Origin: Lentzea flava
GTDB taxonomy: Bacteria; Actinomycetota; Actinomycetes; Mycobacteriales; Pseudonocardiaceae
Direction: 5' to 3'
Assembly: GCF_014648475.1 (NCBI RefSeq)
Contig: NZ_BMRE01000009.1
Span: 1-64,000, forward strand
Length of the DNA stretch: 64,000 bases
Below, one piece after another: positions 44,205-53,033 of this stretch (position 1 is its first letter; the number at the start of each line of letters is the position of its first letter). The translations under genes and the position numbers were made by a program. The notes below the pieces were generated by a model. That model saw nothing but the letters and a program-made list of their open reading frames with translations, was not told the DNA's origin and ran no database searches.

Positions 44205-44470
44205 GTCGCCTCTTCTGGTTCGGGCTGGGTGCCGCCGCCGGTCTCTTCGTCGCGAAGAAGGCCGCCGAGGTCACAAAGCAGGCGACTCCCGCCGGTATCG
44301 GCGCTAACGTGGGTGAAGGCCTGCGTGAGCTCGCCGGCGCCATCGGTTCCTTCGGGGCCGAGGTGCGCGCGGGCATGGCCGAACGGGAACAGGAGTTGCA
44401 GGAGACCGTGGAACGTCAGACGGGCTTCACGCCGGGGCGTCGAGCGCCCAAGGCGAACGGCAAGCACTAA
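44201..44470 (+). CDS. small membrane-anchored protein between DUF948 and alaS
   Basis: This 89-residue protein begins with a short hydrophobic helix (about 3-19, FWFGLGAAAGLFVA) followed by an amphipathic region and a basic tail. It resembles the small conserved protein found between DUF948 and alaS in related genomes. It is translationally coupled to DUF948 by a 4-nt overlap. The role is unknown. Confidence 0.77.
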   Translation: MSRLFWFGLGAAAGLFVAKKAAEVTKQATPAGIGANVGEGLRELAGAIGSFGAEVRAGMAEREQELQETVERQTGFTPGRRAPKANGKH

Positions 44471-44547
44471 AAGCAGCCGTTCGCCACTGTGTCATGCGCG
44501 TTTGAGCGCACGCCCCGGACAAACTCTTTTCACAGCAAGGAACTCCC

Positions 44548-47217
44548 GTGCAGACCCACGAGATCATCAAGCGCTTCCGCGAGCACTTCGAGAACGCCGG
44601 GCACAAGTACATCCCCAGCGCCTCGCTGCTGCTCGACGACCCGAACCTGCTGTTCGTCAACGCCGGCATGGTGCCGTTCAAGCCGTACTTCCTCGGTGAG
44701 GCCCCGCCGCCCGCCCCGCGCATGACGAGCATCCAGAAGTGCGTGCGCACGCCGGACATCGACGAGGTCGGCAAGACCACGCGCCACCTCACGTTCTTCC
44801 AGATGGCCGGCAACTTCTCGCTCGGCGACTACTTCAAGGAAGACGCCATCCGGCTGGCCTGGGAGCTCGTCACCAAGTCCCAGGACGACGGCGGCTACGG
44901 CTTCGACCCGGAGCGCATCTGGGTCACCGTCTACCAGGACGACGACGAGGCCATCGAGCTGTGGCAGAAGGTCGCCGGCCTGCCGCTGGAGCGCATCCAG
45001 CGCCGCGGCATCGAGGACAACTTCTGGTCCATGGGCGTGCCCGGCCCGTGCGGCCCGTGCTCGGAGATCTACTACGACCGCGGCCCCGAGTACGGCAAGG
45101 AGGGCGGCCCCGTCGTCGACGAGGACAGGTACCTGGAGATCTGGAACCTCGTCTTCATGCAGAACGTGCGCGGTGAGGGTGGCGCCAAGAAGGACTACCC
45201 GATCCTGGGCGAGCTGCCCGCCAAGAACATCGACACCGGCATGGGCGTCGAGCGCGTCGCCTACCTGCTGCAGGGCGTCGACAACGTCTACGAGACCGAC
45301 CTGGTCCGCGCCGTCATCAACAAGGCCGAGGAGCTGTCCGGCCGCAAATACGGCGACAGCGAGGTCGACGACGTCCGGTTCCGCGTCATCGCCGACCACG
45401 CCCGCAGCGGTGTGCTGCTGGTCGGCGATGGTGTCACTCCGGGCAACGAGGCTCGTGGTTACGTGCTGCGCCGCCTGCTGCGCCGCATCATCCGCTCGTC
45501 GCGCCTGCTCGGCGTCACCGAGCCGGTGCTGCAGTCCTACGCCGAGGTCGTCCGCGACTCGATGGGCCCGGCCTACCCGGAGCTGGTCAGCGGTTTCGCC
45601 CGCATCCAGCAGGTGCTCAAGGCCGAGGAGGACACGTTCCTGCGCACCCTCGACGCCGGTTCGCGGATCTTCGAGAACGCCGCCGCCGAGGTGAAGGCCG
45701 ACGGCCGCGCCACGCTGCCCGGCGACAAGGCCTTCCAGCTGCACGACACCTACGGCTTCCCGATCGACCTCACGCTGGAGATGGCCTCCGAGGCCGGTCT
45801 GTCGGTGGACGAGGACGGCTTCCGCAAGCTGATGGCCGAGCAGCGCGCCCGCGCCAAGGCCGACGCCGCCGGCAAGAAGACCGGCCACGGCGATCAAACC
45901 GTGTACCGCGAGCTGCTGGAGCAGGGCCCGACCGAGTTCACCGGCTACACCGAGCTCGCCTCCGAGGCCACCCTGCGCGGCATCGTGCTCAACGGTCAGC
46001 GCATCAAGTCGGCCAAGGAAGGCGACATCGTCGAGGTCGTCCTCGACCGCACGCCGCTCTACGCCGAGTCCGGTGGCCAGGAGTCCGACGCCGGCACGAT
46101 CGTCACCGGCAACGCCGAGCTCGAGGTGCTCGACGTGCAGAAGGTCGCCCGCAAGCTGTGGGTGCACCAGGTGCGCGTCCGCTCCGGCGAGATCAGCGAG
46201 GGCGAGCACGTCGAGGCCCGCGTCGACCCGGAGTGGCGCATCGGCGCCCGCCAGGGCCACTCGGGCACGCACGTCGTGCACGCCGCCCTGCGCCAGGTGC
46301 TCGGCCCGTCGGCCCTGCAGAGCGGTTCGTACAACAAGCCCGGCTACCTGCGTCTCGACTTCGCCTGGACGGGCGGTCTGTCCACCGAGGCCAAGTCGGA
46401 GATCGAGGAGGTCTCGAACCTCGCCGTGCGCAAGGACCTGCCGGTCTCCGTCGTCTACACCGACATGGCCGGTGCCCAGGAGATGGGTGCCGTCGCCCTG
46501 TTCGGCGAGACCTACGACGAGACGGTCCGCGTCGTCGAGATCGGCGGCCCGTGGTCGCGCGAGCTGTGCGGTGGCACGCACGTGGAGCACTCGTCGCAGA
46601 TCGGCCCGATCACGCTGCTGGGTGAGTCGTCGGTCGGTTCCGGCGTGCGTCGTCTGGAGGCCTACGTCGGCATCGAGGCCATGCGGTTCCTCGCCAAGGA
46701 ACGCGCCATCGTGCAGAACCTCTCGGACATGCTGAAGGTCGGTTCCGATGGCCTGCCCGAGCGGATCGCGTCGCTGGTCGAGCGCCTGAAGACCGCCGAG
46801 AAGGAGCTGGAGAAGGTCCGCGCCGCCCAGCTGCTCGGCAACGCCGGGTCGCTCGCCGACAAGGCCCTCGACGTCCGCGGCCTGTCGCTCGTGGCCCTCG
46901 GCCTGGAGGGCGTGTCGGGCAACGACCTGCGCACGCTCGGTGGCGAGGTCCGCAACCGCCTCGGCACCAAGCCGGGTGTCGTGGCCCTGTTCTCGGTCGA
47001 CGGCGACAAGGTGAGCTTCGTCGTGGCCACCACGGCCGCCGCCCGCGACCTGGGCCTGGCCGCCGGCAAGCTCGTGCCGGTGTTCGGCCCGGCCATCGCC
47101 GCCCGCGGTGGCGGCAAGCCGGACCTGGCCCAGGGCGGCGGCACGAACCCCGCTGGTGTCTCCGAGGCCATCACGGCCCTCACCAACGAACTGGACAAGG
47201 TGCTTGAGCAGCGCTGA
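44548..47217 (+). CDS. alaS: alanyl-tRNA synthetase
   Basis: AlaRS charges tRNA-Ala. The 889-residue protein has the class II catalytic domain ([11 protein letters not shown] at the start, [12 protein letters not shown]), the tRNA recognition region, the editing domain with zinc ligands in [11 protein letters not shown] (about 571) and CGGTHVEHS (about 673), and the C-Ala domain ending in a [17 protein letters not shown] segment. Length is normal. The GTG start has AAGGA 5 nt upstream. It heads the coupled alaS-ruvX-mltG-aroE run. Confidence 0.97.
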   Translation: MQTHEIIKRFREHFENAGHKYIPSASLLLDDPNLLFVNAGMVPFKPYFLGEAPPPAPRMTSIQKCVRTPDIDEVGKTTRHLTFFQMAGNFSLGDYFKEDAIRLAWELVTKSQDDGGYGFDPERIWVTVYQDDDEAIELWQKVAGLPLERIQRRGIEDNFWSMGVPGPCGPCSEIYYDRGPEYGKEGGPVVDEDRYLEIWNLVFMQNVRGEGGAKKDYPILGELPAKNIDTGMGVERVAYLLQGVDNVYETDLVRAVINKAEELSGRKYGDSEVDDVRFRVIADHARSGVLLVGDGVTPGNEARGYVLRRLLRRIIRSSRLLGVTEPVLQSYAEVVRDSMGPAYPELVSGFARIQQVLKAEEDTFLRTLDAGSRIFENAAAEVKADGRATLPGDKAFQLHDTYGFPIDLTLEMASEAGLSVDEDGFRKLMAEQRARAKADAAGKKTGHGDQTVYRELLEQGPTEFTGYTELASEATLRGIVLNGQRIKSAKEGDIVEVVLDRTPLYAESGGQESDAGTIVTGNAELEVLDVQKVARKLWVHQVRVRSGEISEGEHVEARVDPEWRIGARQGHSGTHVVHAALRQVLGPSALQSGSYNKPGYLRLDFAWTGGLSTEAKSEIEEVSNLAVRKDLPVSVVYTDMAGAQEMGAVALFGETYDETVRVVEIGGPWSRELCGGTHVEHSSQIGPITLLGESSVGSGVRRLEAYVGIEAMRFLAKERAIVQNLSDMLKVGSDGLPERIASLVERLKTAEKELEKVRAAQLLGNAGSLADKALDVRGLSLVALGLEGVSGNDLRTLGGEVRNRLGTKPGVVALFSVDGDKVSFVVATTAAARDLGLAAGKLVPVFGPAIAARGGGKPDLAQGGGTNPAGVSEAITALTNELDKVLEQR

Positions 47218-47692
47218 CGTTCCCGGCGTCGACGATCCGGGCCTCGGTCGGAGGCTCGGCGTCGACGTCGGATCGGTTCGCGTGGGAGTGTCACTCAGCG
47301 ATCCGACGGCATTTCTGGCGACTCCGCTGGTTACCCTGCAGCGTGACGAGAAGGGCGGCTCGGACCTCACCGAGCTCGTACGTCTCGTGGCCGAGCATGA
47401 CGTCGTGGAGGTCGTGGTCGGCCTGCCCAAGACACTCGCTGGGCGGCACGGTCCGGCAGCGGAAGCAGCGACCGCGTACGCTGCGGCCTTGGCCGGACGC
47501 GTCGCCCCCGTGCCGGTCCGGCTCAGCGACGAACGCCTGACGACGGTCGTGGTGAGCCGGGTGCTGGCGCAGCGCGGTGTGAAGGGCAAGAAGCAGCGCG
47601 CCGTGGTCGACCAGGCCGCCGCTGTCGAGATCCTGCAGTCTTGGCTGGACGCACGGGCACGCTCTGCGGCCGCCCGAAAGGACGAGGTGTGA
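47204..47692 (+). CDS. ruvX: RuvX/YqgF-family nuclease
   Basis: This 162-residue RNase-H-like protein is the putative pre-16S rRNA nuclease / Holliday-junction resolvase homologue. The family opens with [29 protein letters not shown] and [10 protein letters not shown] follow. The TTG start, overlapping the alaS end by 14 nt with AAGG 3-4 nt upstream, is the best candidate; no ATG or GTG is closer to the conserved part. It overlaps mltG by GTGA. Confidence 0.9.
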   Translation: MSSADVPGVDDPGLGRRLGVDVGSVRVGVSLSDPTAFLATPLVTLQRDEKGGSDLTELVRLVAEHDVVEVVVGLPKTLAGRHGPAAEAATAYAAALAGRVAPVPVRLSDERLTTVVVSRVLAQRGVKGKKQRAVVDQAAAVEILQSWLDARARSAAARKDEV

Positions 47693-48897
47693 GCGACGAT
47701 CTCGGGTTGTTCACCGACCCCGACGTGGACGAACGACGCCCGCCCAAGCGCGACAACCGCGCCCGCGACAAGGCGAAGAAGCGCAAGAAGACGGTCCTGT
47801 GGCTCGTCGTGGCGCTGGTCCTCTCCGTGGGCCTGGGCGGTGCCTACTACGGCTACCGGGAGCTGCGCGGCATCGGTTCCTACGACGACTTCACCGGCAG
47901 CGGCGAGACCGACACCATCGTCGAGGTCCAGGACGGCGACGTGGTCAGCCAGATCGCCTCGACCCTCTACGACAACGGCGTCATCGCCTCCGCGCGCGCC
48001 TTCATCGAGGCCAGCAAGAGCGACGCCCGCGTGACGTCGATCCAGCCCGGCTTCTACCTGATGAAGACGAAGATGTCGGGCGAGCAGGCCGTGGCCCGCA
48101 TGATCGACCCGAAGACGCGGGTGCCCGCCGTCCAGATCATCGGCGGCATCAAGCTCGCCGACATCAAGGTGGGCGACAAGGTCGTCAAGGGCATCTACTC
48201 CCAGCTCGCCGACGCGAGCTGCACGGAGAAGGACGGCGTCAAGAAGTGCCTGACCGCCGACGAGATCAGGGCCGCGGCCGAGCAAACCGACCCGGTCGCC
48301 CTCGGCGTGCCCGAGTGGGCGCTCGCCGACGTGAAGAAGGCCGAGCCCCAGTACCGCCTCGAAGGCCTGATCATGCGCGGCGTCTACCAGGTCAAGCCGG
48401 GCGTCAGCGCGGTCGAGATGATCCGCAGCGTGATCGTGGCGTCGACGCAGAAGCTGCAGGGCGCCGGCATCCCCGGCGGCACGGCGAACACCGGCTTCCG
48501 TCCCTACGAGATCCTGGTCATCGCCTCGCTGATCGAGAAGGAAGCCATCGAGAAGGACTTCACCAAGGTCTCCCAGGTGATCTACAACCGCCTGAAGGAG
48601 CCCATGGCCCTGCAGTTCGACTCGACCATCAACTACAAGAACAACCAGCCCCACATCCGCACCTCGGACGCCGACCGCGCCAAGCCGGGCCCGTACAACA
48701 CGTACAAGAACCTGGGCCTGCCGCCGACGCCGATCGGCTCGCCGTCGCAGCAGGCCATCGCCGCCGCGATGAAGCCGGAGGGCGGCAACATCATGTACTT
48801 CGTGAAGTGCGAGAAGGACGGCACCTCGTGCTTCTCGGTCACGATCGACGAGCACAACGCGAAGGACGAGAAGGCCAGGAAGGACGGCGTCTACTAG
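47689..48897 (+). CDS. mltG: endolytic murein transglycosylase
   Basis: MltG cleaves nascent peptidoglycan strands at the outer face of the membrane. The 402-residue protein has a charged cytosolic N-terminus, a membrane helix (about 34-56), a LysM-like region and the YceG catalytic domain with the glutamate in IASLIEKEA. Conserved downstream motifs include YNRL, LQFDSTINY, YNTYKNLGLPPTPI and EGGNIMYFV. The GTG start follows an AAGGACGAGG ribosome site and overlaps ruvX. Confidence 0.94.
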   Translation: MSDDLGLFTDPDVDERRPPKRDNRARDKAKKRKKTVLWLVVALVLSVGLGGAYYGYRELRGIGSYDDFTGSGETDTIVEVQDGDVVSQIASTLYDNGVIASARAFIEASKSDARVTSIQPGFYLMKTKMSGEQAVARMIDPKTRVPAVQIIGGIKLADIKVGDKVVKGIYSQLADASCTEKDGVKKCLTADEIRAAAEQTDPVALGVPEWALADVKKAEPQYRLEGLIMRGVYQVKPGVSAVEMIRSVIVASTQKLQGAGIPGGTANTGFRPYEILVIASLIEKEAIEKDFTKVSQVIYNRLKEPMALQFDSTINYKNNQPHIRTSDADRAKPGPYNTYKNLGLPPTPIGSPSQQAIAAAMKPEGGNIMYFVKCEKDGTSCFSVTIDEHNAKDEKARKDGVY

Positions 48898-49715
48898 TGC
48901 GTCGCGCGGCAGTGATCGGCTCGCCGATCGAGCACTCTCTTTCCCCCGTGCTGCACAACGCCGCGTACACCGCGCTGGGCCTGGACTGGGAGTACACCCG
49001 CCTGGAGTGCACCGAGGACCGGGTGGCGCCGCTGGTGGCGTCGCTCGGCCCGGAGTGGGCCGGCCTCTCGTGCACCATGCCCACCAAACGCGCGGCCCTG
49101 GCCGTCGCGTCCTCGGTGACGCCCCGCGCCGCCGCCGTCGGCGCCGCGAACACGTTGGTGCGCACCGACTCCGGCTGGCACGCTGACTGCACCGACGTCG
49201 ACGGTGTCGTGGGAGCGTTGCGGGAGAAGGGTTTCTCCTCCGGCACGCGCGGTGTCGTGATCGGCGCGGGCGGCACGGCCACAGCCGCGCTGGCTGGGCT
49301 CGCGGAGCTGAGGATCTCCTCGGTCTCCCTGGTGGTGCGGGATCCTTCGCGTGCCGCGGAGGCACTGGAGACGGCCTCCAGGGTCGGCGTCGCCGCCGAG
49401 GTGCTGGCTCTGTCCTCTGTGGACCTGGTATCACTGGCCGCCGGGGCGGACGTCCTGGTGTCGACCGTGCCGGCTTCCGCCACCGAGGTGTTGGCCGATG
49501 CCGTTGCGCGGGCTCCGTACGTGCTGGACGTGATCTACCATCCTTGGCCCACTCCGGTCGCGCTGGCCGTGGAGGCTGCGGGCACCCGGCTGGCCACGGG
49601 GCTGGACATGTTGCTGCATCAGGCTTTCGGGCAGGTGGAGCAGTTCACCGGGATGCCCGCTCCGCAGGACGTGATGCGGTCCGCCCTGGCCGCCGAGCTG
49701 GCTGCTCGGGCGTGA
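48897..49715 (+). CDS. aroE: shikimate 5-dehydrogenase
   Basis: AroE reduces 3-dehydroshikimate to shikimate with NADPH. The 272-residue protein has the substrate-binding GSPIEHSLSPVLHNAAY, the catalytic lysine in MPTKRAAL, and the nucleotide site GAGGTATAA, plus NTLVR and a C-terminal GLDMLLHQAFGQ. The GTG overlaps the mltG stop by one base. The remaining aro genes lie about 7.7 kb downstream beyond an unrelated insert. Confidence 0.94.
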   Translation: MRRAAVIGSPIEHSLSPVLHNAAYTALGLDWEYTRLECTEDRVAPLVASLGPEWAGLSCTMPTKRAALAVASSVTPRAAAVGAANTLVRTDSGWHADCTDVDGVVGALREKGFSSGTRGVVIGAGGTATAALAGLAELRISSVSLVVRDPSRAAEALETASRVGVAAEVLALSSVDLVSLAAGADVLVSTVPASATEVLADAVARAPYVLDVIYHPWPTPVALAVEAAGTRLATGLDMLLHQAFGQVEQFTGMPAPQDVMRSALAAELAARA

Positions 49716-49735
49716 CCGGCGCAACCTGTCCGCTG

Positions 49736-49751
49736 CCCAGGACGTCCTGGG
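49736..49751. promoter_or_regulatory. 16-bp perfect palindrome before the methyltransferase start
   Basis: CCCAGGACGTCCTGGG is a perfect palindrome that ends 3 nt before the ATG of the methyltransferase and includes its likely ribosome site. It could be an operator, a translation-blocking hairpin, or a weak terminator for the aroE operon. Confidence 0.45.
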
Positions 49752-49754
49752 GGC

Positions 49755-50510
49755 ATGACCCCGGTTCCAGAATTCCGTGTGCTTCCCGCTGATCCGGCCC
49801 AGGCGAACGAGTACGACAGCATCGCCGAGGCGTACACGGCCGAGAACGAGACCAGCCTGTTGAACGCGTACTACGAGCGGCCCGCGATGCTGGAACTCGC
49901 CGGAGACGTGACCGGCCGCCGGATCCTCGACGCCGGCTGCGGCTCGGGTCCCCTGTTCGCCGCACTGCGCGATCGAGGCGCGGTCGTGACCGGCATCGAC
50001 GCGAGCGCCGGAATGCTGGAGCAGGCGAGGCGGCGGCTGGGCGCCGACGCGGACCTGCGGGTCGCCGACCTCGCCGACCCGCTGCCCTTTCCCGACCACA
50101 CGTTCGACGACGTCCTCGCCTCCCTGGTGCTGCACTACCTGCGGGACTGGGGCCCGACTCTGGCCGAGTTGCGACGCGTGCTCGTGCCCGGCGGCCGGCT
50201 CATCATCTCGGTCGAGCATCCTTTCGTCATCTACCTCATGCAACGCCAGGCCGGGGACAAGCCCGACTACTTCCAGACCCGCAACCGGACCGAGGAATGG
50301 ACCATGGGCGGGCAGACCGCCAGGATGAACTTCTGGGACCGGCCGCTGCACGCGATGACCGACGCCTTCACCGCAGCGGGCTTTCGCATCAGCACGATCA
50401 GCGAACCGCCGCCCGTGCCTGCCGCTCGCGAGGTGTTCCCCGAGGAGTTCCGCGAGCTCAGCGGTACGAGCTTCCTGGCCTTCCTGTTCTTCGTCCTGCA
50501 GGCAGACTGA
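49755..50510 (+). CDS. class I SAM-dependent methyltransferase
   Basis: This 251-residue enzyme has the Rossmann-like methyltransferase fold: ILDAGCGSGPLF (motif I, about 56-67), a GIDAS acidic loop, LPFPDHTFDDVLASLVLHYL (motif IV region) and LVPGGRLIIS (motif VI). It methylates an unidentified small molecule. A 16-bp palindrome overlaps its ribosome site. It sits at the left end of the insert between aroE and the prepilin peptidase. Confidence 0.85.
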   Translation: MTPVPEFRVLPADPAQANEYDSIAEAYTAENETSLLNAYYERPAMLELAGDVTGRRILDAGCGSGPLFAALRDRGAVVTGIDASAGMLEQARRRLGADADLRVADLADPLPFPDHTFDDVLASLVLHYLRDWGPTLAELRRVLVPGGRLIISVEHPFVIYLMQRQAGDKPDYFQTRNRTEEWTMGGQTARMNFWDRPLHAMTDAFTAAGFRISTISEPPPVPAAREVFPEEFRELSGTSFLAFLFFVLQAD

Positions 50511-50524
50511 CCGTCCGCGTGGTG

Positions 50525-51001
50525 TCAGGGGCATTTGAAGCCCGACACCGGCACCCCCTCCACCTTGGCGCGGCTCGCGATTGCCGTGCAATACACCTGA
50601 AGCTGCGCCATCTTCGACAGCGGCGGCATGTCCTCGGGCAGCACGATCACGTTCGACACCGCGTACACCCGCGCGGAGCTCTCCGGGACCTCGGTGGTCA
50701 GGCCGAGCTTCTTCTCCTCCTCGGTGGGCCCTGCCACGAGAAGGTTGATCGCGGTGGCCGTGTCCACGCTGCCGGAATAGGTGCGCGTCCGCCGCACCAG
50801 CTCGTCGCGCCCGGCCGACAGGAGGTACACGGTCAGCTCGTGCGAGGAGACCGTCGGCGCCTCCGCGCCCGTCAGAACCGGAGTCGGCCGCACACCGCAC
50901 GCGGCGAGGGTCACCAGGGCAAGCGCAAGGTGAAGACCGCGCCGCCGGAAGGGGCGTTGGCCGCTTCGATGGTGCCGCCGTGCAGGCGGGCGTTCTCCCA
51001 T
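50525..51001 (-). CDS. GerMN-type lipoprotein of the two-component operon
   Basis: This 158-residue putative lipoprotein has a basic N-region, a hydrophobic stretch and the lipobox LAAC near residue 35, then a GerMN-like domain (VYLLSAGRDEL, INLLVAGPTEEEKKLGLTTEVP). The only normal in-frame start (ATG at 51001) lies 91 nt inside the histidine kinase gene. It resembles CseA- and LpqB-type lipoproteins that modulate neighbouring kinases at the envelope, so it probably tunes the kinase at 50911. The start is uncertain. Confidence 0.7.
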   Translation of the reverse strand: MGERPPARRHHRSGQRPFRRRGLHLALALVTLAACGVRPTPVLTGAEAPTVSSHELTVYLLSAGRDELVRRTRTYSGSVDTATAINLLVAGPTEEEKKLGLTTEVPESSARVYAVSNVIVLPEDMPPLSKMAQLQVYCTAIASRAKVEGVPVSGFKCP

Positions 51002-52260
51002 GCGATCGCCAATCCCAGCCCGCTGCCCTCGGAACGGGAGCGGGCCGTGTCTGCCTTGTAGAAACGGTCGAAGATGTGGGGGAGGGCATCAGGTGGGATG
51101 CCGGGGCCGTTGTCGGAGACCTCGATGACGCCGGGCCGGACGACCACCCGCACGGGTGCGCCGCCGTGTTTGAGGGCGTTGCCCACGAGGTTCGCGACGA
51201 TCACGTCCAGGCGGCGGCGGTCCACTCTGCCCGTGATGCCGTCGGGGAGCGTGGCTTCGACCGAGGAGGACCAGCCTCGGGCCGCCAGGGAGTCGCGGAC
51301 GGCCGTGCTGATGTCCCACTCGTCCAGTTCCAGGACGTTGCGGCCCTCGTCGAAGCGGGAGATCTCCATCAGGTCGTTGACCAGGCGGGTCAGTTTGCGG
51401 GTTTCGGTGGAGACCAGGCGAGCCGCCACGGCGGTGTCTTCCGGGAGGGAGGCGGCGTCTTCGTCCAGGACGGCCGTCACGGCGTTCATCGCTGTCAGCG
51501 GGGTGCGCAGTTCGTGGGAGACGTCGGCGACGAAACGGCGGGAGGCCGCCTGGGAGGATTCGAGTTGTTCGGCGGCGCGGTTGAACGTGCGGGCCAGGTC
51601 GGCCAGTTCGTCCGAGCCCCGTTCGTCCACTCGGGTGTCCAGGCGGCCAGAGCCCAGGGCGCGGGCCGCGGCGCCCAGGCGGCGGACCGGGCGCAGGACG
51701 CCCCGCGCGGTGAACAGGGCCAGGCCCAGGGCCAGCGGGAGCACGAGGCTGACGCCCACCCAGGCCGCGGTCGCGAAGCTGTCGATGGCGCGCTGGGGGC
51801 CGCCCAGGGACGTCCAGGCCAGCACCTGCACGCCGGTCGGGGTGCCGTCGGCGCGCAGCAGCGGGATGCCGATGACGACGTACGGTTCGGCCTGGTCCGT
51901 GCGGCGCTGCCAGAGGACCGTCCTGCTCGTCTTCAACGCCTCGCGCATCTCCGCCGGGACCAGCGCCGACGGGTCGGGGGTGTTGCGGGCGCGGAGGTTC
52001 TCGTAGACGACGGTGGCCGAGCCGCGCAGGAACGAGCCGAAGTCGTCGAGGTCCTGCTGGTCCGGCGGAACCCTCAGGCGGGGTGCGTAGTTGCGGACGT
52101 CCTCCACCAGCGGGTTCATGAAGCTGTTCTGGGCGTCCTCCAGCAGCAGGTTGCGGGCGGTCGCGTAGGAAGCGCCCGCTGCCGCCACCGCACCGAGCAG
52201 GGTCAGCAGCAGGAAAGCGGCCATCAGGCGGGGCTTCAGGCCTCGGAACAACGACCTCAT
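50911..52260 (-). CDS. CseC-like sensor histidine kinase
   Basis: This 449-residue kinase has two membrane helices (about 12-36 and 165-190) flanking an extracytoplasmic sensor of about 130 residues, then HAMP (about 192-245), the phosphoacceptor VSHELRTP (about 252), the N box NLVGNALKHGG, SDNGPGIP and GSGLGLAIAWE. The ATG overlaps the regulator stop by ATGA. With the regulator and lipoprotein it forms a CseB/CseC-like envelope stress system, though no sigma-E gene is present in the window. Confidence 0.9.
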   Translation of the reverse strand: MRSLFRGLKPRLMAAFLLLTLLGAVAAAGASYATARNLLLEDAQNSFMNPLVEDVRNYAPRLRVPPDQQDLDDFGSFLRGSATVVYENLRARNTPDPSALVPAEMREALKTSRTVLWQRRTDQAEPYVVIGIPLLRADGTPTGVQVLAWTSLGGPQRAIDSFATAAWVGVSLVLPLALGLALFTARGVLRPVRRLGAAARALGSGRLDTRVDERGSDELADLARTFNRAAEQLESSQAASRRFVADVSHELRTPLTAMNAVTAVLDEDAASLPEDTAVAARLVSTETRKLTRLVNDLMEISRFDEGRNVLELDEWDISTAVRDSLAARGWSSSVEATLPDGITGRVDRRRLDVIVANLVGNALKHGGAPVRVVVRPGVIEVSDNGPGIPPDALPHIFDRFYKADTARSRSEGSGLGLAIAWENARLHGGTIEAANAPSGGAVFTLRLPW

Positions 52261-52931
52261 CGCGGGCCGAAGCGGTAGCCGAAGCCGCGCACCGTGTGGA
52301 CGTACCGGGGTTCGGAGGGCACGTCCTCGATCTTCGCGCGCAGGCGCTGGACGCACGCGTCGACGAGGCGGGAGTCGCCCAGGTAGTCGTGTTCCCAGAC
52401 GGCCTCGAGGATCTGCTGGCGGGTCAGCACCCGCCCGGGGGTGCGGGACAGTTCCAGCAGGAGCTTCAGCTCGGTCGGGGTCAGCGCGACCTTCACGTCG
52501 TCCTTGTGCACCTGCAGGCCCGCGCGGTCGATCATCAGCGAACCGTGACGCTCCACGGTGGACGGTTCGGAGACGGTTCGCCGCAGCACCGCGCGGATCC
52601 GGGCCTCCAGGACACGCGGCTCGACGGGCTTCACCACGTAGTCGTCCGCGCCCGCCTCCAGGCCCGCCACCACGTCGAAGTCGTCGCCGCGGGCGGTCAG
52701 CATGATGATCGGCACCTCGGCCTGCGCGCGCATGCGGCGGCACGTCTCGAAACCGTCGATGCCCGGCAGCATGATGTCGAGAACGACGATGTCGGGGCGT
52801 GACTCGCGCAGGCGCTCCACGCCTTCCTCGCCTGTTGCCGCGGCTCGGACGTCGTGGCCCTGGCGGCGCAGCGCCAGGCCGAGTCCTTCACGCACGGACG
52901 GGTCGTCCTCGACCAGCAACACCATCGCCAC
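52257..52931 (-). CDS. CseB-like OmpR-family response regulator
   Basis: This regulator of about 224 residues has a receiver domain (VLLVEDDPSVREG; phospho-Asp in VVLDIMLPGIDG; VKPV) and an OmpR winged helix (LTPTELKLLLELSRTPGRVLT region; YVHTVRGFGYRF). A GATAAT box at 52939-52944 is 7 nt before the GTG at 52931, so a leaderless start there is likely; ATGs at 52940 and 52925 are alternatives. It is coupled to the kinase gene. Probable targets are envelope genes, but none can be read here. Confidence 0.88.
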   Translation of the reverse strand: MAMVLLVEDDPSVREGLGLALRRQGHDVRAAATGEEGVERLRESRPDIVVLDIMLPGIDGFETCRRMRAQAEVPIIMLTARGDDFDVVAGLEAGADDYVVKPVEPRVLEARIRAVLRRTVSEPSTVERHGSLMIDRAGLQVHKDDVKVALTPTELKLLLELSRTPGRVLTRQQILEAVWEHDYLGDSRLVDACVQRLRAKIEDVPSEPRYVHTVRGFGYRFGPR

Positions 52932-52938
52932 GAGATCC

Positions 52939-52944
52939 ATTATC
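52939..52944 (-). promoter_or_regulatory. -10 box for the two-component operon
   Basis: GATAAT on the minus strand ends 7 nt before the GTG at 52931. A perfect palindrome, GCACATGTGC, lies at 52956-52965, close to where the -35 would be, and may bind the regulator. The -35 itself is not clear. Confidence 0.45.
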
Positions 52945-53033
52945 GGTGCGTCACAGCACATGTGCCGTTTCTGTAGCGGAACCATGACATGGCGTGGACG
53001 TTCCCGTAGATCGGCACGCGGAGTCTCGTGGGC

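Noticed and set aside
44530..49434. 1634-codon minus-strand open frame across alaS-ruvX-mltG-aroE
   Set aside because: A very long antisense frame produced by GC-rich codon bias. The plus-strand genes are certain and the antisense product has no recognisable domain.
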